From the NCBI GenBank assembly GCA_964386865.1, contig CAYLUN010000003.1, positions 62,001-126,000 on the forward strand: 64,000 bases of DNA. Reading direction: 5' to 3'. Both the position numbers and the translations under genes were made by a program. Below the pieces are notes generated by a model. It saw nothing but the letters and a program-made list of their open reading frames with translations, was not told where the DNA came from and ran no database searches. Each line of letters starts with the position of its first letter. Position 1 is the stretch's first letter. Source of the stretch: CAYLUN01 sp964386865. Its GTDB lineage: Bacteria > Verrucomicrobiota > Kiritimatiellia > RFP12 > UBA1067. This document shows, one piece after another, positions 1 to 9,049 of the stretch.

Positions 1-805
1 TGCTTTTTGCACCTTGGATGCGCTGAATCAGATCCTGCTCGATCAGCCAGCCCGGCAGATAGCCGATGAGAAGAACAAGGGGGAACAGGAGGCCCAGGAA
101 GAAGAGATGGAACATTTCGCCTTTTGCTGCCAGCGGGGGCGTGATTTGACGGAGCGCCCCGATGATGTCGCCGTTGCTGACCGAACTTGCTGACGAAAAC
201 GCGGTAACGGCAAGGACGGCCATGAAGATCGCGGCAACGACAAATTGGATGACGTCCGTGGTGATAACGGCCCTGAAGCCACCCAGATAGATGTAGATGA
301 TAATCGGAACAACGAAGACCGTCATGCAAAGCCAAGGCTTAACGCCCAGAAAGGGGCTCAAGAGTGTGCCGGTCATGAACAGTTCCGCCTGGGTCCAGGA
401 GATGAAAACGTAAACGGAAAACAGAGCCAGAAGTGTGCGTGCGGCCTTGCCATACCGCTTTTCTATGGCCTCGGGAATGCTCATCGAAGGAAGTCGCCGA
501 ACATAAGGCACCATCCAGACAATGATGAAGGTGAGGATGAACCAAGGGAGGGGCAGGATCCAAAGCCCCGTAGCACCGAGCAGGTATATCTGCGACATGC
601 CGAAGCCGATCCAGCCGAGCATCAGCCAGCCTGCCGTGAGCGACATCCCAAGCCATAGGCCGGGCATCTGGCGTTTGGCCATCCAGAATTCAAAGATGCC
701 CTCTTCCCGCGTGTGCCCCAGTTTATTCTTGTATATGAAAAAACCAATTCCTGCCATGAAGGCCGCATAGAGGACGAAAGCCACCCAGTAATAGAGTTTC
801 TCCAT
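1..805 (-). CDS. Sodium:solute symporter (SSS family), N-terminal part, cut by the left edge
   Basis: An open frame of 268 codons starts at the ATG at 805-803 and runs off the left edge without a stop. An AGGAG Shine-Dalgarno lies about 7 bases upstream. The protein begins MEKLYYWVAFVLYAAFMAGI and continues as alternating hydrophobic segments, about seven in the visible part, with short charged loops. Typical SSS features are the polar segment EFWMAKRQMPGLWLGMS after the first helix and the Gly-rich segment IYLGGFRAVITTDVIQF in the middle. Such proteins import a sugar, organic acid or amino acid with Na+. The substrate cannot be read from the sequence, and the C-terminal half lies outside the window. 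The Rrf2 gene upstream is on the same strand, but nearly 190 bases separate them. Confidence 0.88.
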   Translation of the reverse strand, partial: MEKLYYWVAFVLYAAFMAGIGFFIYKNKLGHTREEGIFEFWMAKRQMPGLWLGMSLTAGWLMLGWIGFGMSQIYLLGATGLWILPLPWFILTFIIVWMVPYVRRLPSMSIPEAIEKRYGKAARTLLALFSVYVFISWTQAELFMTGTLLSPFLGVKPWLCMTVFVVPIIIYIYLGGFRAVITTDVIQFVVAAIFMAVLAVTAFSSASSVSNGDIIGALRQITPPLAAKGEMFHLFFLGLLFPLVLLIGYLPGWLIEQDLIQRIQGAKS

Positions 806-992
806 TTCAATCTCCTGGCAAACAGTTTGAGGCAGGGCTCGGTCCAGCCGCATCCCTTGCTCAAGACTTTGGCAGGTCTCATAGAACTCGTCAAGTCTGG
901 TCGCATATCTGGCAGCCGCTCAGATTGACGGCGTTCTCGCAACCGCAGTCAGCCTGTCTAAGCTCCATGGCCTCAGGTGTGCTCGGGAGGCG

Positions 993-1430
993 CTAAATCG
1001 CGTAGTTGGTCACTTCGGACGAACGCTCATGCTCGCGCAGCAATGTGGCGAGCGTGATGCCCGCCAAAGAGGTCTCGATGGCTTCGTTCACGTCCGACCA
1101 GACCGATCGGGCGGCGCATGAGTTTACGCGCGGGCACGCCTCGTGGTCGGTGATGCATTTGAGGATCGACATCGGCCCCTCGAGGGTGGTCAGCACGTCG
1201 AGCATGGTGATCGCGTCTGGCTGGCGCGCCAGCACGTAGCCGCCCTTTGCGCCGCGCGTCACATTCAAGAAGCCCTTGGTTCTGAGCGGGTTAATCACCT
1301 GCCACAGGTACTTCACAGAGATAGACTGTCGTTCCGCGATATCGTTCAGCGTGACCGGACCTCTGTCCTGATGCAACGCAACATCGATCATCGCGCGCAG
1401 CCCGTAGTGTCCCTTGGTTGATATTCTCAT
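993..1430 (-). CDS. Rrf2-family transcriptional regulator with IscR-like cysteines
   Basis: This is a 145-residue winged-helix regulator. The N-terminus MRISTKGHYGLRAMIDVA and the block SVKYLWQVINPLRTKGF followed by RGAKGGYVLARQP are the Rrf2 DNA-binding signature. Cysteines at 92, 99 and 105 nearly match the three cluster-binding cysteines of IscR (92, 98, 104), so an Fe-S cluster sensing iron, redox state or NO is likely by family knowledge. The ATG at 1430 is preferred over the one at 1445 because the family normally begins at MRIS and a GGTGGA lies upstream of it, while the longer start has no Shine-Dalgarno. The gene is divergent from the caspase-like/hydrolase gene and upstream of the symporter on the same strand. 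Its targets are unknown; no isc or suf gene is in view. Confidence 0.9.
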   Translation of the reverse strand: MRISTKGHYGLRAMIDVALHQDRGPVTLNDIAERQSISVKYLWQVINPLRTKGFLNVTRGAKGGYVLARQPDAITMLDVLTTLEGPMSILKCITDHEACPRVNSCAARSVWSDVNEAIETSLAGITLATLLREHERSSEVTNYAI

Positions 1431-1445
1431 TCTTTGTCCACCCAT

Positions 1446-1588
1446 GAAATTGCTTTAGATGGAATGGATAATACTATACGGACAGACGGAAGAAAACAAA
1501 AAAGGTTTTTCGGCCAGAAGGTGAGTGCGTGAATTCGCGCAATAAACACGCCCGCCCGCCCGTTTCTTCTAGCCGCACGGAGGACGCA
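1446..1588. promoter_or_regulatory. Divergent intergenic region with an AT-rich patch
   Basis: This spacer lies between the Rrf2 gene (minus) and the caspase-like gene (plus). It contains an AT-rich patch near 1466-1480 (GGATAATACTATAC) in otherwise GC-rich DNA. Read on the minus strand it offers TATAGT/TATTAT hexamers that could serve as a -10 for the regulator, but no convincing -35 is seen. Rrf2 proteins often autoregulate, so this patch is a reasonable place for an operator. That is inference. Confidence 0.3.
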
Positions 1589-3331
1589 ATGACCCGTATT
1601 ACAGCAGGCAAGTCAGTTTGTCCAGGCGCAGCCCCGCGGCCGACGCTCGGCCGACGCTCCCGGCTCGCCGCCCTGGCGGCCGCGCTCGCAACAGGTGCGT
1701 GTGGCCAGGCGGCGCACGGCGCAGCGGATGGCGGCGCCGGGGAGCCGAAGCGGATCTTCTTCGGGTTCTGCAAGTCCAAAGACAGCGACCCGGCGCCGAT
1801 GCGGCAGCGCGGCGCTGACGCGGTTGGCTCCGTCCAGGCCCGGCTTGTCCGGTTCGGGTTCGAAGGCTGCGTCCTTCAGGACCTTGGGGCGCAAGCGCTC
1901 GGGCCGTCCAACTGCGCCAGCACGGCCGTCTCGCGCGCCAGCGTCATGAGCGCGCTGGAGTCCTGCCGGCTGCGCCTGGGCACCAACGACACGGTGGTCA
2001 TCTATTCCCACAGCCACGGGCTCATGGGGCGCTTCGGGAGACAAGGGGGGCTGGCCCTCGATGGCGGAGGCGGCGAGCCGCGCGGCCGAGGGCCGAGCCT
2101 AGACTGGGCGGAGTACGCGGAGCAGCTCCTGGCGCTTCCCGCGAAGACCGTCGTCGTCCTGACCATGGCCTGCCACTCGGGCGGCCTGGTGGATTACCTG
2201 AACGCCGAACCGAAGGCACGGAGCCTGTGGCAGAAGCGCCGGGAGCAGGGCCGCGATTTTCTGGTGCTCACCAGCCAGAACGCGCGCTCGCTGTCCAATC
2301 CTCGGCAGATCGACGGAGAGGTGGTCAATCCGTTCACCTACGCCGTTCTCCGCGCGTTCGACGGCGCGGCGGACGGGTATCGGCGAGGGCGCGCGGAGCG
2401 GCAGCCGGACGGAGCGATCACGCTTGGCGAGCTGTCGGACTTCATAGTGGACGAGGCTAGGAGGCACACGCGGGCGAACGACCAGGCGAACGACCCCGAC
2501 CCGCAAGCCGCGGGATCCTTTGACCCGGATACGATCGTCGCCTCAGGCGCCGCGGCGGCTCCGGTCAAGCCGGCTGCCGCGGCCGCCGCGCCTGCGATTC
2601 AGGACGTCAAGCTGGAGGGTGAACGATGGACGTGCGCCGCTGACGGCAAGACGCTGGCCGGGCTGCTGCTGAAGCCGGCGGGGGAGGGGCCTTTTCCCGC
2701 CATCGTGCTTAGCCACGGGCTCGGCGGCAGCGCGCAGACCATGATGCGGACGCGCGGCGCCGAGCTCGTGAAGTGGGGCTTTGTCTGCATCGCCACCGAC
2801 TACACGCATGCGGGCGCCGGCGGCGGAGGGCGGGGCAGCCGGGAGGGTGTCGATTTCTCCCAGGCTGGCGCGCGGCCCGAAAACATCCGGCGCGGCCTCG
2901 CGTGCATCGAGATCCTGCGCTCGCGCAAAGACGTCGACCCCACGCGCATCGCCCTCTACGGCCATAGCATGGGCGCGTTCCTGACGATCGCGCTGGCCGC
3001 GGCTGCGCCAGACAAGGTCGCGGCCGCCGCGATCACAGCGGGAGGCGTGGTCGCCGACTCCCGCCAGGTGGCGGCGGCTCCGACGGCTGAGGTGGCCAAC
3101 CGCGTGCGAGCGCCGTTCCTAATCCTACATGGCACAGTTGATACGACCGTCGCGCCGCAGAGCTCAGAGCGCCTCAAACAGAGCCTCGACCGCCACGGCG
3201 TTCCGAACGCCCGGCACCTCTTCGAGGGCGTCGGCCACGGCCTGCCGAACGAGAAGTCTGACGACGTGAACCGGCTCCTGCGCGAGTGGTTCATAGGCTG
3301 CGATGTGCTCGCGAAAGAAGGCCGCGAGTGA
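1589..3331 (+). CDS. Exported caspase-like (peptidase clan CD) / dienelactone-hydrolase-like fusion protein
   Basis: This is a 580-residue protein. The ATG at 1589 follows CGGAGG with 5-6 bases of spacing, which beats the ATG at 1529. Residues 1-45 form an export signal with a hydrophobic Ala/Leu stretch ending TGACGQ, possibly a lipoprotein box. Residues about 52-320 resemble the caspase/metacaspase fold: the strand VVIYSHSHG carries a candidate catalytic His143, and VVVLTMACHSGG carries Cys195. After an Ala/Pro-rich linker (about 325-345), residues 350-575 form an alpha/beta hydrolase of the dienelactone hydrolase type. Its nucleophile elbow is GHSMG (Ser460), with candidate acid Asp518 (GTVDTT) and His550 (GVGHG). 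Both active sites look intact. The substrate is unknown. The upstream Rrf2 gene is divergent and the next gene downstream is a permease. Confidence 0.78.
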   Translation: MTRITAGKSVCPGAAPRPTLGRRSRLAALAAALATGACGQAAHGAADGGAGEPKRIFFGFCKSKDSDPAPMRQRGADAVGSVQARLVRFGFEGCVLQDLGAQALGPSNCASTAVSRASVMSALESCRLRLGTNDTVVIYSHSHGLMGRFGRQGGLALDGGGGEPRGRGPSLDWAEYAEQLLALPAKTVVVLTMACHSGGLVDYLNAEPKARSLWQKRREQGRDFLVLTSQNARSLSNPRQIDGEVVNPFTYAVLRAFDGAADGYRRGRAERQPDGAITLGELSDFIVDEARRHTRANDQANDPDPQAAGSFDPDTIVASGAAAAPVKPAAAAAAPAIQDVKLEGERWTCAADGKTLAGLLLKPAGEGPFPAIVLSHGLGGSAQTMMRTRGAELVKWGFVCIATDYTHAGAGGGGRGSREGVDFSQAGARPENIRRGLACIEILRSRKDVDPTRIALYGHSMGAFLTIALAAAAPDKVAAAAITAGGVVADSRQVAAAPTAEVANRVRAPFLILHGTVDTTVAPQSSERLKQSLDRHGVPNARHLFEGVGHGLPNEKSDDVNRLLREWFIGCDVLAKEGRE

Positions 3332-3500
3332 GCGGTTCCGCCGCCGCGGCCCACCTGTATATGGAACTCGACCTGAACACCGGAAACATGGTATTGATAA
3401 CAGCGTGGAAGGATAGGTAAGCCGAGAGCACGGCTGGAGGGCGCGCGCCGAGGGCTGCGCCACCCAAAGAGCGGAAACATGAGCAACAAGGAGACCTCCG

Positions 3501-4838
3501 GTGTTGGAATCACCCTCAAATAGCACGAGCGCGCCGGCGAAGGCGCTGACGCTGTTCGACTCGACCTGCCTGATCGTGGGCATCATCGTCGGCGTCGGCA
3601 TCTACCAGACCGCGCCCGACGTGGCGCGCGGCGCGGGCAGCTTGTGGGGCGCGCTGGCCGTCTGGCTGTGCGGCGGCCTGCTCTCGCTGTGCGGCGCGCT
3701 CGTCTACGCGGAGCTGGCCGTCACCTACCCGCGCGACGGCGGCGACTACGTCTACCTCGGGCGCGCGTACGGGCACTGGGCCGGCTTTCTGTTCGGCTGG
3801 TCGAAAATGGCCATCGTGCGCCCCGGCGAAATCGCGGCGCTCGCGTTCGTTTTCGGCATCTACGCGCAGAGCGTGTATCAGCCGTTTGCCGGCTGCGCGC
3901 AGTTCTACGCGGCCGCGGCGGTTGCCGTGCTGACCGTCATCAACGCGCTCGGTGTGCGTAACGGCAAGTGGACGCAGAACCTGCTGACCATCGTGAAGCT
4001 GATCGGCCTGGTCATCGTCGTTGGAATCGCTTTCGCCGGAAAGGCTGCTCCTGCCGTATGCGAGCCTGCGGAGCCGCTGCCGGCGAGCGTCGCGCTGGTC
4101 CTGGTCCTCTTCACGTTCGGCGGCTGGAACGAAATGGCGAACGTTGCCGCTGAGGTCAAAAATCCGCGGCGCAACATCGTGCGCGCCCTCGTCATCGGCA
4201 CGGCGGCGGTCACCGTGCTGTATCTGTTCGTCAACGCCGCCTTCCTTTACAGCCTTGGCTTTCCGGCCCTGACGCGCTCCAGCGCCGTTGCGGCGGACAC
4301 GGTCTCCCACGTCTTCCCGGAAGCCGGCAGGCGGCTCATCAGCGCGCTGATCTGCGTGTCGGCAGTCGGCTCGCTCAATGGAGTCATCTTCACCGGCGCG
4401 CGCATCACGTATGCGATGGGCGCGGAACACCGGGTCTTTAGCTGGCTCGGCCGCTGGGATCCGCGGACCGGCACGCCGCTGCGCGCTATTCTGGTGCAGG
4501 GGGCGATTGCCCTGGTGCTGATCCTCACACTCGGCTCGTTCCTCAACGCCATCCTCTACACGGCGGCGACCGTGTACGTGTTCTTCCTCGCCACCATGCT
4601 GTCGGTGATCGTGTTGCGGCGGAAAGAGCCGAACGTCGAGCGCCCGTACCGGGTTCCAGGCTATCCGCTGACGCCGCTGGTTTTCAGCGCGGCCTGCGTC
4701 TTTCTCATCTACAACGCGATCATTTACAAGCCCCACATCGCGGCGATCTCCTGTCTGCTCGTGCCGACCGGGCTGCTGCTGTACTGGCTGAGCGCCCGGC
4801 GGGGGCCGCCGAGCGCGGAAAACCCGCAAACGAAGTGA
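3501..4838 (+). CDS. APC-superfamily amino acid permease
   Basis: This is a 445-residue integral membrane protein with about 12 hydrophobic segments. The start is GTG at 3501, preceded by AAGGAG with suitable spacing. The first helix carries IVGIIVGVGIY, the unwound substrate-binding segment of the amino acid-polyamine-organocation superfamily. YAELAVTYPRDGGDYVYLGRAYG after helix 2 is another hallmark (AEL...P..GG.Y). The size and absence of extra domains fit the LAT/SteT-like group of amino acid exchangers. The exact substrate cannot be told. The gene stands alone on the plus strand, with 169 bases upstream and about 150 downstream, and no amino acid metabolism gene is adjacent. Confidence 0.88.
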   Translation: MLESPSNSTSAPAKALTLFDSTCLIVGIIVGVGIYQTAPDVARGAGSLWGALAVWLCGGLLSLCGALVYAELAVTYPRDGGDYVYLGRAYGHWAGFLFGWSKMAIVRPGEIAALAFVFGIYAQSVYQPFAGCAQFYAAAAVAVLTVINALGVRNGKWTQNLLTIVKLIGLVIVVGIAFAGKAAPAVCEPAEPLPASVALVLVLFTFGGWNEMANVAAEVKNPRRNIVRALVIGTAAVTVLYLFVNAAFLYSLGFPALTRSSAVAADTVSHVFPEAGRRLISALICVSAVGSLNGVIFTGARITYAMGAEHRVFSWLGRWDPRTGTPLRAILVQGAIALVLILTLGSFLNAILYTAATVYVFFLATMLSVIVLRRKEPNVERPYRVPGYPLTPLVFSAACVFLIYNAIIYKPHIAAISCLLVPTGLLLYWLSARRGPPSAENPQTK

Positions 4839-4992
4839 AGCCCGGGCGGCCGTCGGACAGGCGCGCGCGAGGGGGCGTCAAGCGAACCGGGCCAGACCGC
4901 TTTGCCAGGCCACGGATGGGCGCTGAAAAGCGGCGATGGCAAGGCCGAGGAGGCACGCGCCTTTGACGGACAGCAGAACAACGAGTCGATCA

Positions 4993-6387
4993 ATGTCACG
5001 CGCGCTGCGCGCCGCCGGCCTTATCGCTGCAGGCTGCGCGCACGGCGCGCGCGCGCAGATGCCGCCGTACGACTCCTTCCCGCCCGCCGAGCCGCCGTAC
5101 TACCGCGTGCGCTACGAGGCCTCGACTTTGCCAGGCGGGCTCGCCTATCCGGTCAACTATACGGCCTGGATCCCCAATGAGGTGAAGGCCCTGCGCGGCG
5201 TCATCGTGCACCAGCACGGGTGTGGCGAGGGGTCGTGCAAATCGGGCCTGACCGGCGCGTACGATCTGCACTGGCAGGCCTTGGCGAAGCGGCACGACTG
5301 CGCGCTGCTGGCGCCGGCCTACGAGCAGCCCGAAAAGGCCGACTGCCAGCTGTGGTGCGACCCGCGCAACGGCTCGGACGGCGCCTTTCAGAAGGGCCTC
5401 GCCGACCTCGGCGCGAAGTCGGGGCACCCCGAACTGGCCACGGCGCCGTGGGCGCTGTGGGGCCACAGCGGGGGCGGCCATTGGGCGGGCGGAATGGTTC
5501 TGCTGCACCCCGAGCGCGTCGCCGCCGCGTGGCTGCGCTCGGGCGTGCCGCTCCTGAAGCCGAACCCGGAGCGCCCCACCATCAGAGCGCACGCCGTGCC
5601 GCCCGCCGCGCTGGCGGTGCCGATGATGTGCAACCTCGGCACGAAAGAGGGCGTCACCGCGACAGAGGGCCGCTTCGCGGGCGTGTGGCCGGCGAACGAG
5701 GCCTTCTTCACGGAGGTGCGGGGCAGGGGCGGGCTCATCGGGGTGGCCATCGACCCCCTCACGAGCCACGAGTGCGGCAACCAGCGCTACCTGGCCATCC
5801 CGTGGCTCGACGCCTGCCTCAGCGCCCGCCTGCCGAAAGCCAGCGGCGAGCCGCTGCGCCCGATGCCGCCCGATTCCGCGTGGCTGGCTCCCGTGCGCGG
5901 CGCCGAAGCCCGCCCAGCCGCGGCCTTCGCCGGCGATGCGTGCGCGGCCGTCTGGCTGCCGAGCGAGGCGGTCGCCCAGGCGTGGGCGCAGTACGTCAGA
6001 GACACCGCGGTGGTCGACGCCACGCCGCCCCCCGCGCCGTCGAACCTGCGGTTGACGGGTGCGGAGCTGACGTGGGAGTCGGAGGCCGACCTCGAAAGCG
6101 GCCTCGCCGGCTTCATCGTTGAGCGCGACGGCCAGTTTCTCGCCTGCGTTCCGGAGCAGGGCAAGAACCCTTTCGGCCGGCCGCTCTTCCAGAGCCTCCA
6201 ATACAGCGACACGCCCGCACAGCCGCTCGCGGCCATGCGCTACACCGACACGACGGCGGTATCCGGCAAGGCGCACACTTACCACATCACGGCCCTAAAC
6301 ACCGTCGGCCAAAAATCGCTGCCGAGCCCGCCTGCTGTTCGAGATCCGGCCCCGTCCGCCTCTCCGAGTCCGAACATGACGCGGTAA
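4993..6387 (+). CDS. Exported alpha/beta hydrolase with C-terminal fibronectin III-like domain
   Basis: This is a 464-residue protein. The ATG at 4993 is chosen because it gives a compact signal peptide ([21 protein letters not shown]); the ATG at 4936 would add 19 polar residues in front. No strong Shine-Dalgarno is visible. The catalytic domain (about 30-290) has an oxyanion-type segment VIVHQHGCG and a Ser nucleophile elbow WGHSGGGH. A histidine in the segment [11 protein letters not shown] may complete the triad. Paired Cys residues in the segments GEGSCKSG and DCQLWC suggest disulfides. From about 350 onward, [17 protein letters not shown] and [14 protein letters not shown] read as one fibronectin type III domain, common on secreted carbohydrate or ester hydrolases. 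It may act as a carbohydrate esterase; the substrate is unknown. Confidence 0.72.
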   Translation: MSRALRAAGLIAAGCAHGARAQMPPYDSFPPAEPPYYRVRYEASTLPGGLAYPVNYTAWIPNEVKALRGVIVHQHGCGEGSCKSGLTGAYDLHWQALAKRHDCALLAPAYEQPEKADCQLWCDPRNGSDGAFQKGLADLGAKSGHPELATAPWALWGHSGGGHWAGGMVLLHPERVAAAWLRSGVPLLKPNPERPTIRAHAVPPAALAVPMMCNLGTKEGVTATEGRFAGVWPANEAFFTEVRGRGGLIGVAIDPLTSHECGNQRYLAIPWLDACLSARLPKASGEPLRPMPPDSAWLAPVRGAEARPAAAFAGDACAAVWLPSEAVAQAWAQYVRDTAVVDATPPPAPSNLRLTGAELTWESEADLESGLAGFIVERDGQFLACVPEQGKNPFGRPLFQSLQYSDTPAQPLAAMRYTDTTAVSGKAHTYHITALNTVGQKSLPSPPAVRDPAPSASPSPNMTR

Positions 6388-6572
6388 GAACGCCTGCCTG
6401 ACTCCCGAACAACAGGATTTGTGGGACGGTCAAACAAACTGCCGCGAGCCGCGGCGGGCGGATGAAGAACGAGCGACCGAAACCGCTTGGGAGGCGGGAC
6501 GGCGAATGCTAGACGGATGCTGTAAGCACGGTGGGGCCGGCGCAACGTTGGGTTGGCGAGGGGAGTGACGAT

Positions 6573-7265
6573 ATGAACGCGATCAGCAGGACGCTTGTGA
6601 CGGCGTGTTTCGCAACGGCGGCTGCGGCTCAGCAGCCGGGCGGCGCGCCCAAAAAACCGCGCGGCAACGAGGGCACGCCTATCGCCAGCGCGACGACGGC
6701 CAATAGTGCGGCCGAGCAGAAGACGTTCGCTGTGATCAATGATATCGACGCGAACAAGCGGAAGGGCGCGCTGCTCTCGCCGACCGACGACGGGCGGCTG
6801 CTGAGAGTGCTGGTCGAAAGCATGGGCGCCAAAACGGCGGTCGAGCTGGGCACCTCGACCGGCTACACGGCGCTGTGGATGTGCCTGGGTTTGCGAGGCT
6901 CGGGCGGCCACCTCACGACCTACGAGATGGATCCCGGCCGCGCGGCCCAGGCGCGCGAGAACTTCAGGCAGGCGGGCGTGGACGATCTGGTGACGCTCGT
7001 CGAGGGCGACGCGCACAAGCAGGTTGCGTCGTTCAGCGGGACGATTGACTTCGTGTTCATCGACGCCGACAAGGCGGGGTACATCGACTACCTCAACAAG
7101 CTGCTGCCGCTGGTGCGCCCCGGCGGGCTGATCGTGGCGCATAACATGACGCCGCGCATGGCCGACCCCAGCTACGTGAGCGCGATCACGACCAACGCCG
7201 CGCTCGAGACGGTCTTCATCAACAAAGAGGGGTCGGGCATCGGCCTCACGCTCAAGAAGCGCTAG
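6573..7265 (+). CDS. SAM-dependent O-methyltransferase (COG4122/YrrM-like) with an apparent signal peptide
   Basis: This is a 230-residue protein. The ATG at 6573 follows GGGGAG with about 8 bases of spacing. The catalytic domain is a classical class I methyltransferase: motif I VELGTSTGYTALWM, a motif II acidic residue in TTYEMDPGRAAQARENF, and the O-methyltransferase motif IDFVFIDADKAGYIDYLN followed by LLPLVRPGGLIVAHN. The family normally methylates catechol-type or other phenolic hydroxyls using SAM, in the cytoplasm. Here residues 1-20 (MNAISRTLVTACFATAAAAQ) look like a signal peptide, followed by a low-complexity Pro/Lys/Gly stretch, so the protein may be exported, where SAM is not expected. 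It ends 35 bases before the first sulfatase start. Confidence 0.85.
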   Translation: MNAISRTLVTACFATAAAAQQPGGAPKKPRGNEGTPIASATTANSAAEQKTFAVINDIDANKRKGALLSPTDDGRLLRVLVESMGAKTAVELGTSTGYTALWMCLGLRGSGGHLTTYEMDPGRAAQARENFRQAGVDDLVTLVEGDAHKQVASFSGTIDFVFIDADKAGYIDYLNKLLPLVRPGGLIVAHNMTPRMADPSYVSAITTNAALETVFINKEGSGIGLTLKKR

Positions 7266-7300
7266 CCTTGCCTTCGTGTCCAGACAAATGGAGGTCTTCC

Positions 7301-8932
7301 ATGACGGTGCGATTGCCGACCTTACTACTGCTGCTGCTCTCCCTCGCGCTGCACACGGCAGCCGAGCCTGCGCGGGCCGAAAGGCCCAACCTCCTCGTCA
7401 TCCTCGTGGACGACATGGGGTTTTCGGACATCGGCTGCTACGGCGGCGAGATACCGACGCCCAATATCGACTCGCTTGCGGCGGGGGGCGTGCGCTTCAC
7501 GCAGTTCTACAACACGGCGCGGTGCAGCACCACGCGGGCCTCGCTGATGACAGGCCTCTATCCGCACCAGGCGGGGATGGGCTACTTGGACGGCCTGCGC
7601 CTGCCGGAGTCCAAGGGCACCCACGCGCGCCTGCATGACCGCTGCGTGACGATGGCGGAAGTCCTGGGCGCGGCCGGCTACCACACCTCGATCGTCGGCA
7701 AGTGGCACCTCGGCCAGCAGCACGGCACGCCGCCGTGGGAGCGCGGCTTCCAACGCACCGCCACCACGCAGTTCGGCGAACTCTACTTTCCAAAAGAGCG
7801 CTCGCGCGAAGCCTGCAAGTTCGTCTACCTCGACGGCCGCAAGGTTCCCGCCGACTCGCCCGAAGTCGGCAGCGGCGAGTGGTACGCCACTTCGATGTTC
7901 ACCGACTGGGCGCTGAAGTTCGTGGACGACGCGAAGGCGCAAAGCAAGCCGTTCTTCCTCTACGTCGCCCACGGCGCGCCGCACTTCCCGCTGAAGGCGC
8001 CGCAAGACGTGATCGCCAAGTACCGCGGGACATACAAGGCCGGGTGGGACGCGCTGCGCGCGGCGCGCCACAAGCGGCAAATCGACCTTGGCATCGTTGA
8101 CCCCAAGTGGCCCCTCGCGCCGCGCCCGGCCGACGTGCCGGCGTGGGACAGCCTCAGCCCGCAGGAGCAAGACCGCTACGACGCCATCATGGCGGTCTAC
8201 GCGGCGATGATCGACTGCGTCGACCAGAGCGTGGGGCGTATGGTCGCCGGGCTCCGCGAGCGCGGGCTGCTCGACAACACGCTCATCCTCTTCCTGAGCG
8301 ACAACGGCGGCAACGCCGAGTCCGGCCCGCGCGGCATCACCGAGGGCGAGCCGCTGGGCGGGCCGGAGTCGCACGTCTTCCTCGGCATGTGCTGGGCCAC
8401 GCTGAACAACACGCCCTTCCGCCGCTACAAGCACTTCACGAACGAGGGCGGCATCAGCGCGCCGCTCATCGCGCACTGGCCCGCGGGCATCCCTGCCGCC
8501 CGTACTGGCAAGCTCGAGAACCAGCCCAGCCACCTGATCGATGTCATGGCCACGGCCTGCGACGTGACGGGCGCGCTCTACCCGGCCGAGTTCAAGGGCC
8601 GCCGCATCCTGCCCCTGGAGGGGCTCAGCCTGACGCCCGCCTTCGCCGGCCAGCCCCTGCACCGCGTGAAGCCGCTCTTCTGGGAGCACGAGGGCAACCG
8701 CGCGATCCGCAGCGGCCCGTTCAAGCTGGTGATGAAGTACAAAGGCCCGTGGGAGATGTACAACATCGACGACGACCGCACGGAGCAGCACAACATCATC
8801 GACAAGTTCCCCGCCATGCGGGACCACCTCATCCGCCAGTGGCAAGACTGGGCCGCCACGACCTTCGTGGACGACTGGGTCGGCCCCGCCCGCAACGAGT
8901 GGGGCGAGGAGATCCGCGAGAAGGGAAAATAA
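7301..8932 (+). CDS. Secreted arylsulfatase (S1 family) with non-canonical CSTTR active-site motif
   Basis: This is a 543-residue protein. The ATG at 7301 follows TGGAGG with 6 bases of spacing and opens a signal peptide (hydrophobic run to about residue 25). The calcium-binding motif NLLVILVDDMGFSDIG gives Asp37 and Asp38. The formylglycine position is Cys75 in NTARCSTTRASLMTG. The rest is standard: KWHLGQ, HGAPHFPLKAP, and LSDNGGN near residue 330. YPHQAGMGYL and the length suggest the S1_4-type arylsulfatase group. It would hydrolyse sulfate esters from a glycan outside the cytoplasm after Cys-to-formylglycine conversion. The oddity is Thr where the CxPxR or CxAxR recognition motif has Pro or Ala. 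It is followed after a hairpin repeat by a second sulfatase. Confidence 0.93.
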   Translation: MTVRLPTLLLLLLSLALHTAAEPARAERPNLLVILVDDMGFSDIGCYGGEIPTPNIDSLAAGGVRFTQFYNTARCSTTRASLMTGLYPHQAGMGYLDGLRLPESKGTHARLHDRCVTMAEVLGAAGYHTSIVGKWHLGQQHGTPPWERGFQRTATTQFGELYFPKERSREACKFVYLDGRKVPADSPEVGSGEWYATSMFTDWALKFVDDAKAQSKPFFLYVAHGAPHFPLKAPQDVIAKYRGTYKAGWDALRAARHKRQIDLGIVDPKWPLAPRPADVPAWDSLSPQEQDRYDAIMAVYAAMIDCVDQSVGRMVAGLRERGLLDNTLILFLSDNGGNAESGPRGITEGEPLGGPESHVFLGMCWATLNNTPFRRYKHFTNEGGISAPLIAHWPAGIPAARTGKLENQPSHLIDVMATACDVTGALYPAEFKGRRILPLEGLSLTPAFAGQPLHRVKPLFWEHEGNRAIRSGPFKLVMKYKGPWEMYNIDDDRTEQHNIIDKFPAMRDHLIRQWQDWAATTFVDDWVGPARNEWGEEIREKGK

Positions 8933-8963
8933 TTTCCAATGGGCGGAAGCTCACAGATCGGCT

Positions 8964-9014
8964 GGGACGCCGCCCCGTCGGCGTCCGCGGACGGCGCGGG
9001 GCGCCGTCCCTGCC
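8964..9014. repeat. 51-bp double-hairpin intergenic repeat, copy 1
   Basis: This segment matches 48169-48219 at 44 of 51 positions. It holds two adjacent inverted repeats: GGACGCC with GGCGTCC, then GGACGGC with GCCGTCC. It lies between the two sulfatase genes. It overlaps the upstream part of a longer reading frame for the second sulfatase, which argues that the true start is further down. It may work as an RNA hairpin or a mobile REP-like unit. Confidence 0.7.
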
Positions 9015-9049
9015 ATGCGTGCGCGCAGGCGGTCTTTCCGAGGCGAATC

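Noticed and set aside
8939..9049. A 37-residue N-terminal extension of the second sulfatase from the ATG at 8939
   Set aside because: The extension is encoded by the 51-bp repeat and would place the signal peptide internally; the TTG at 9050 has a better ribosome-binding site.
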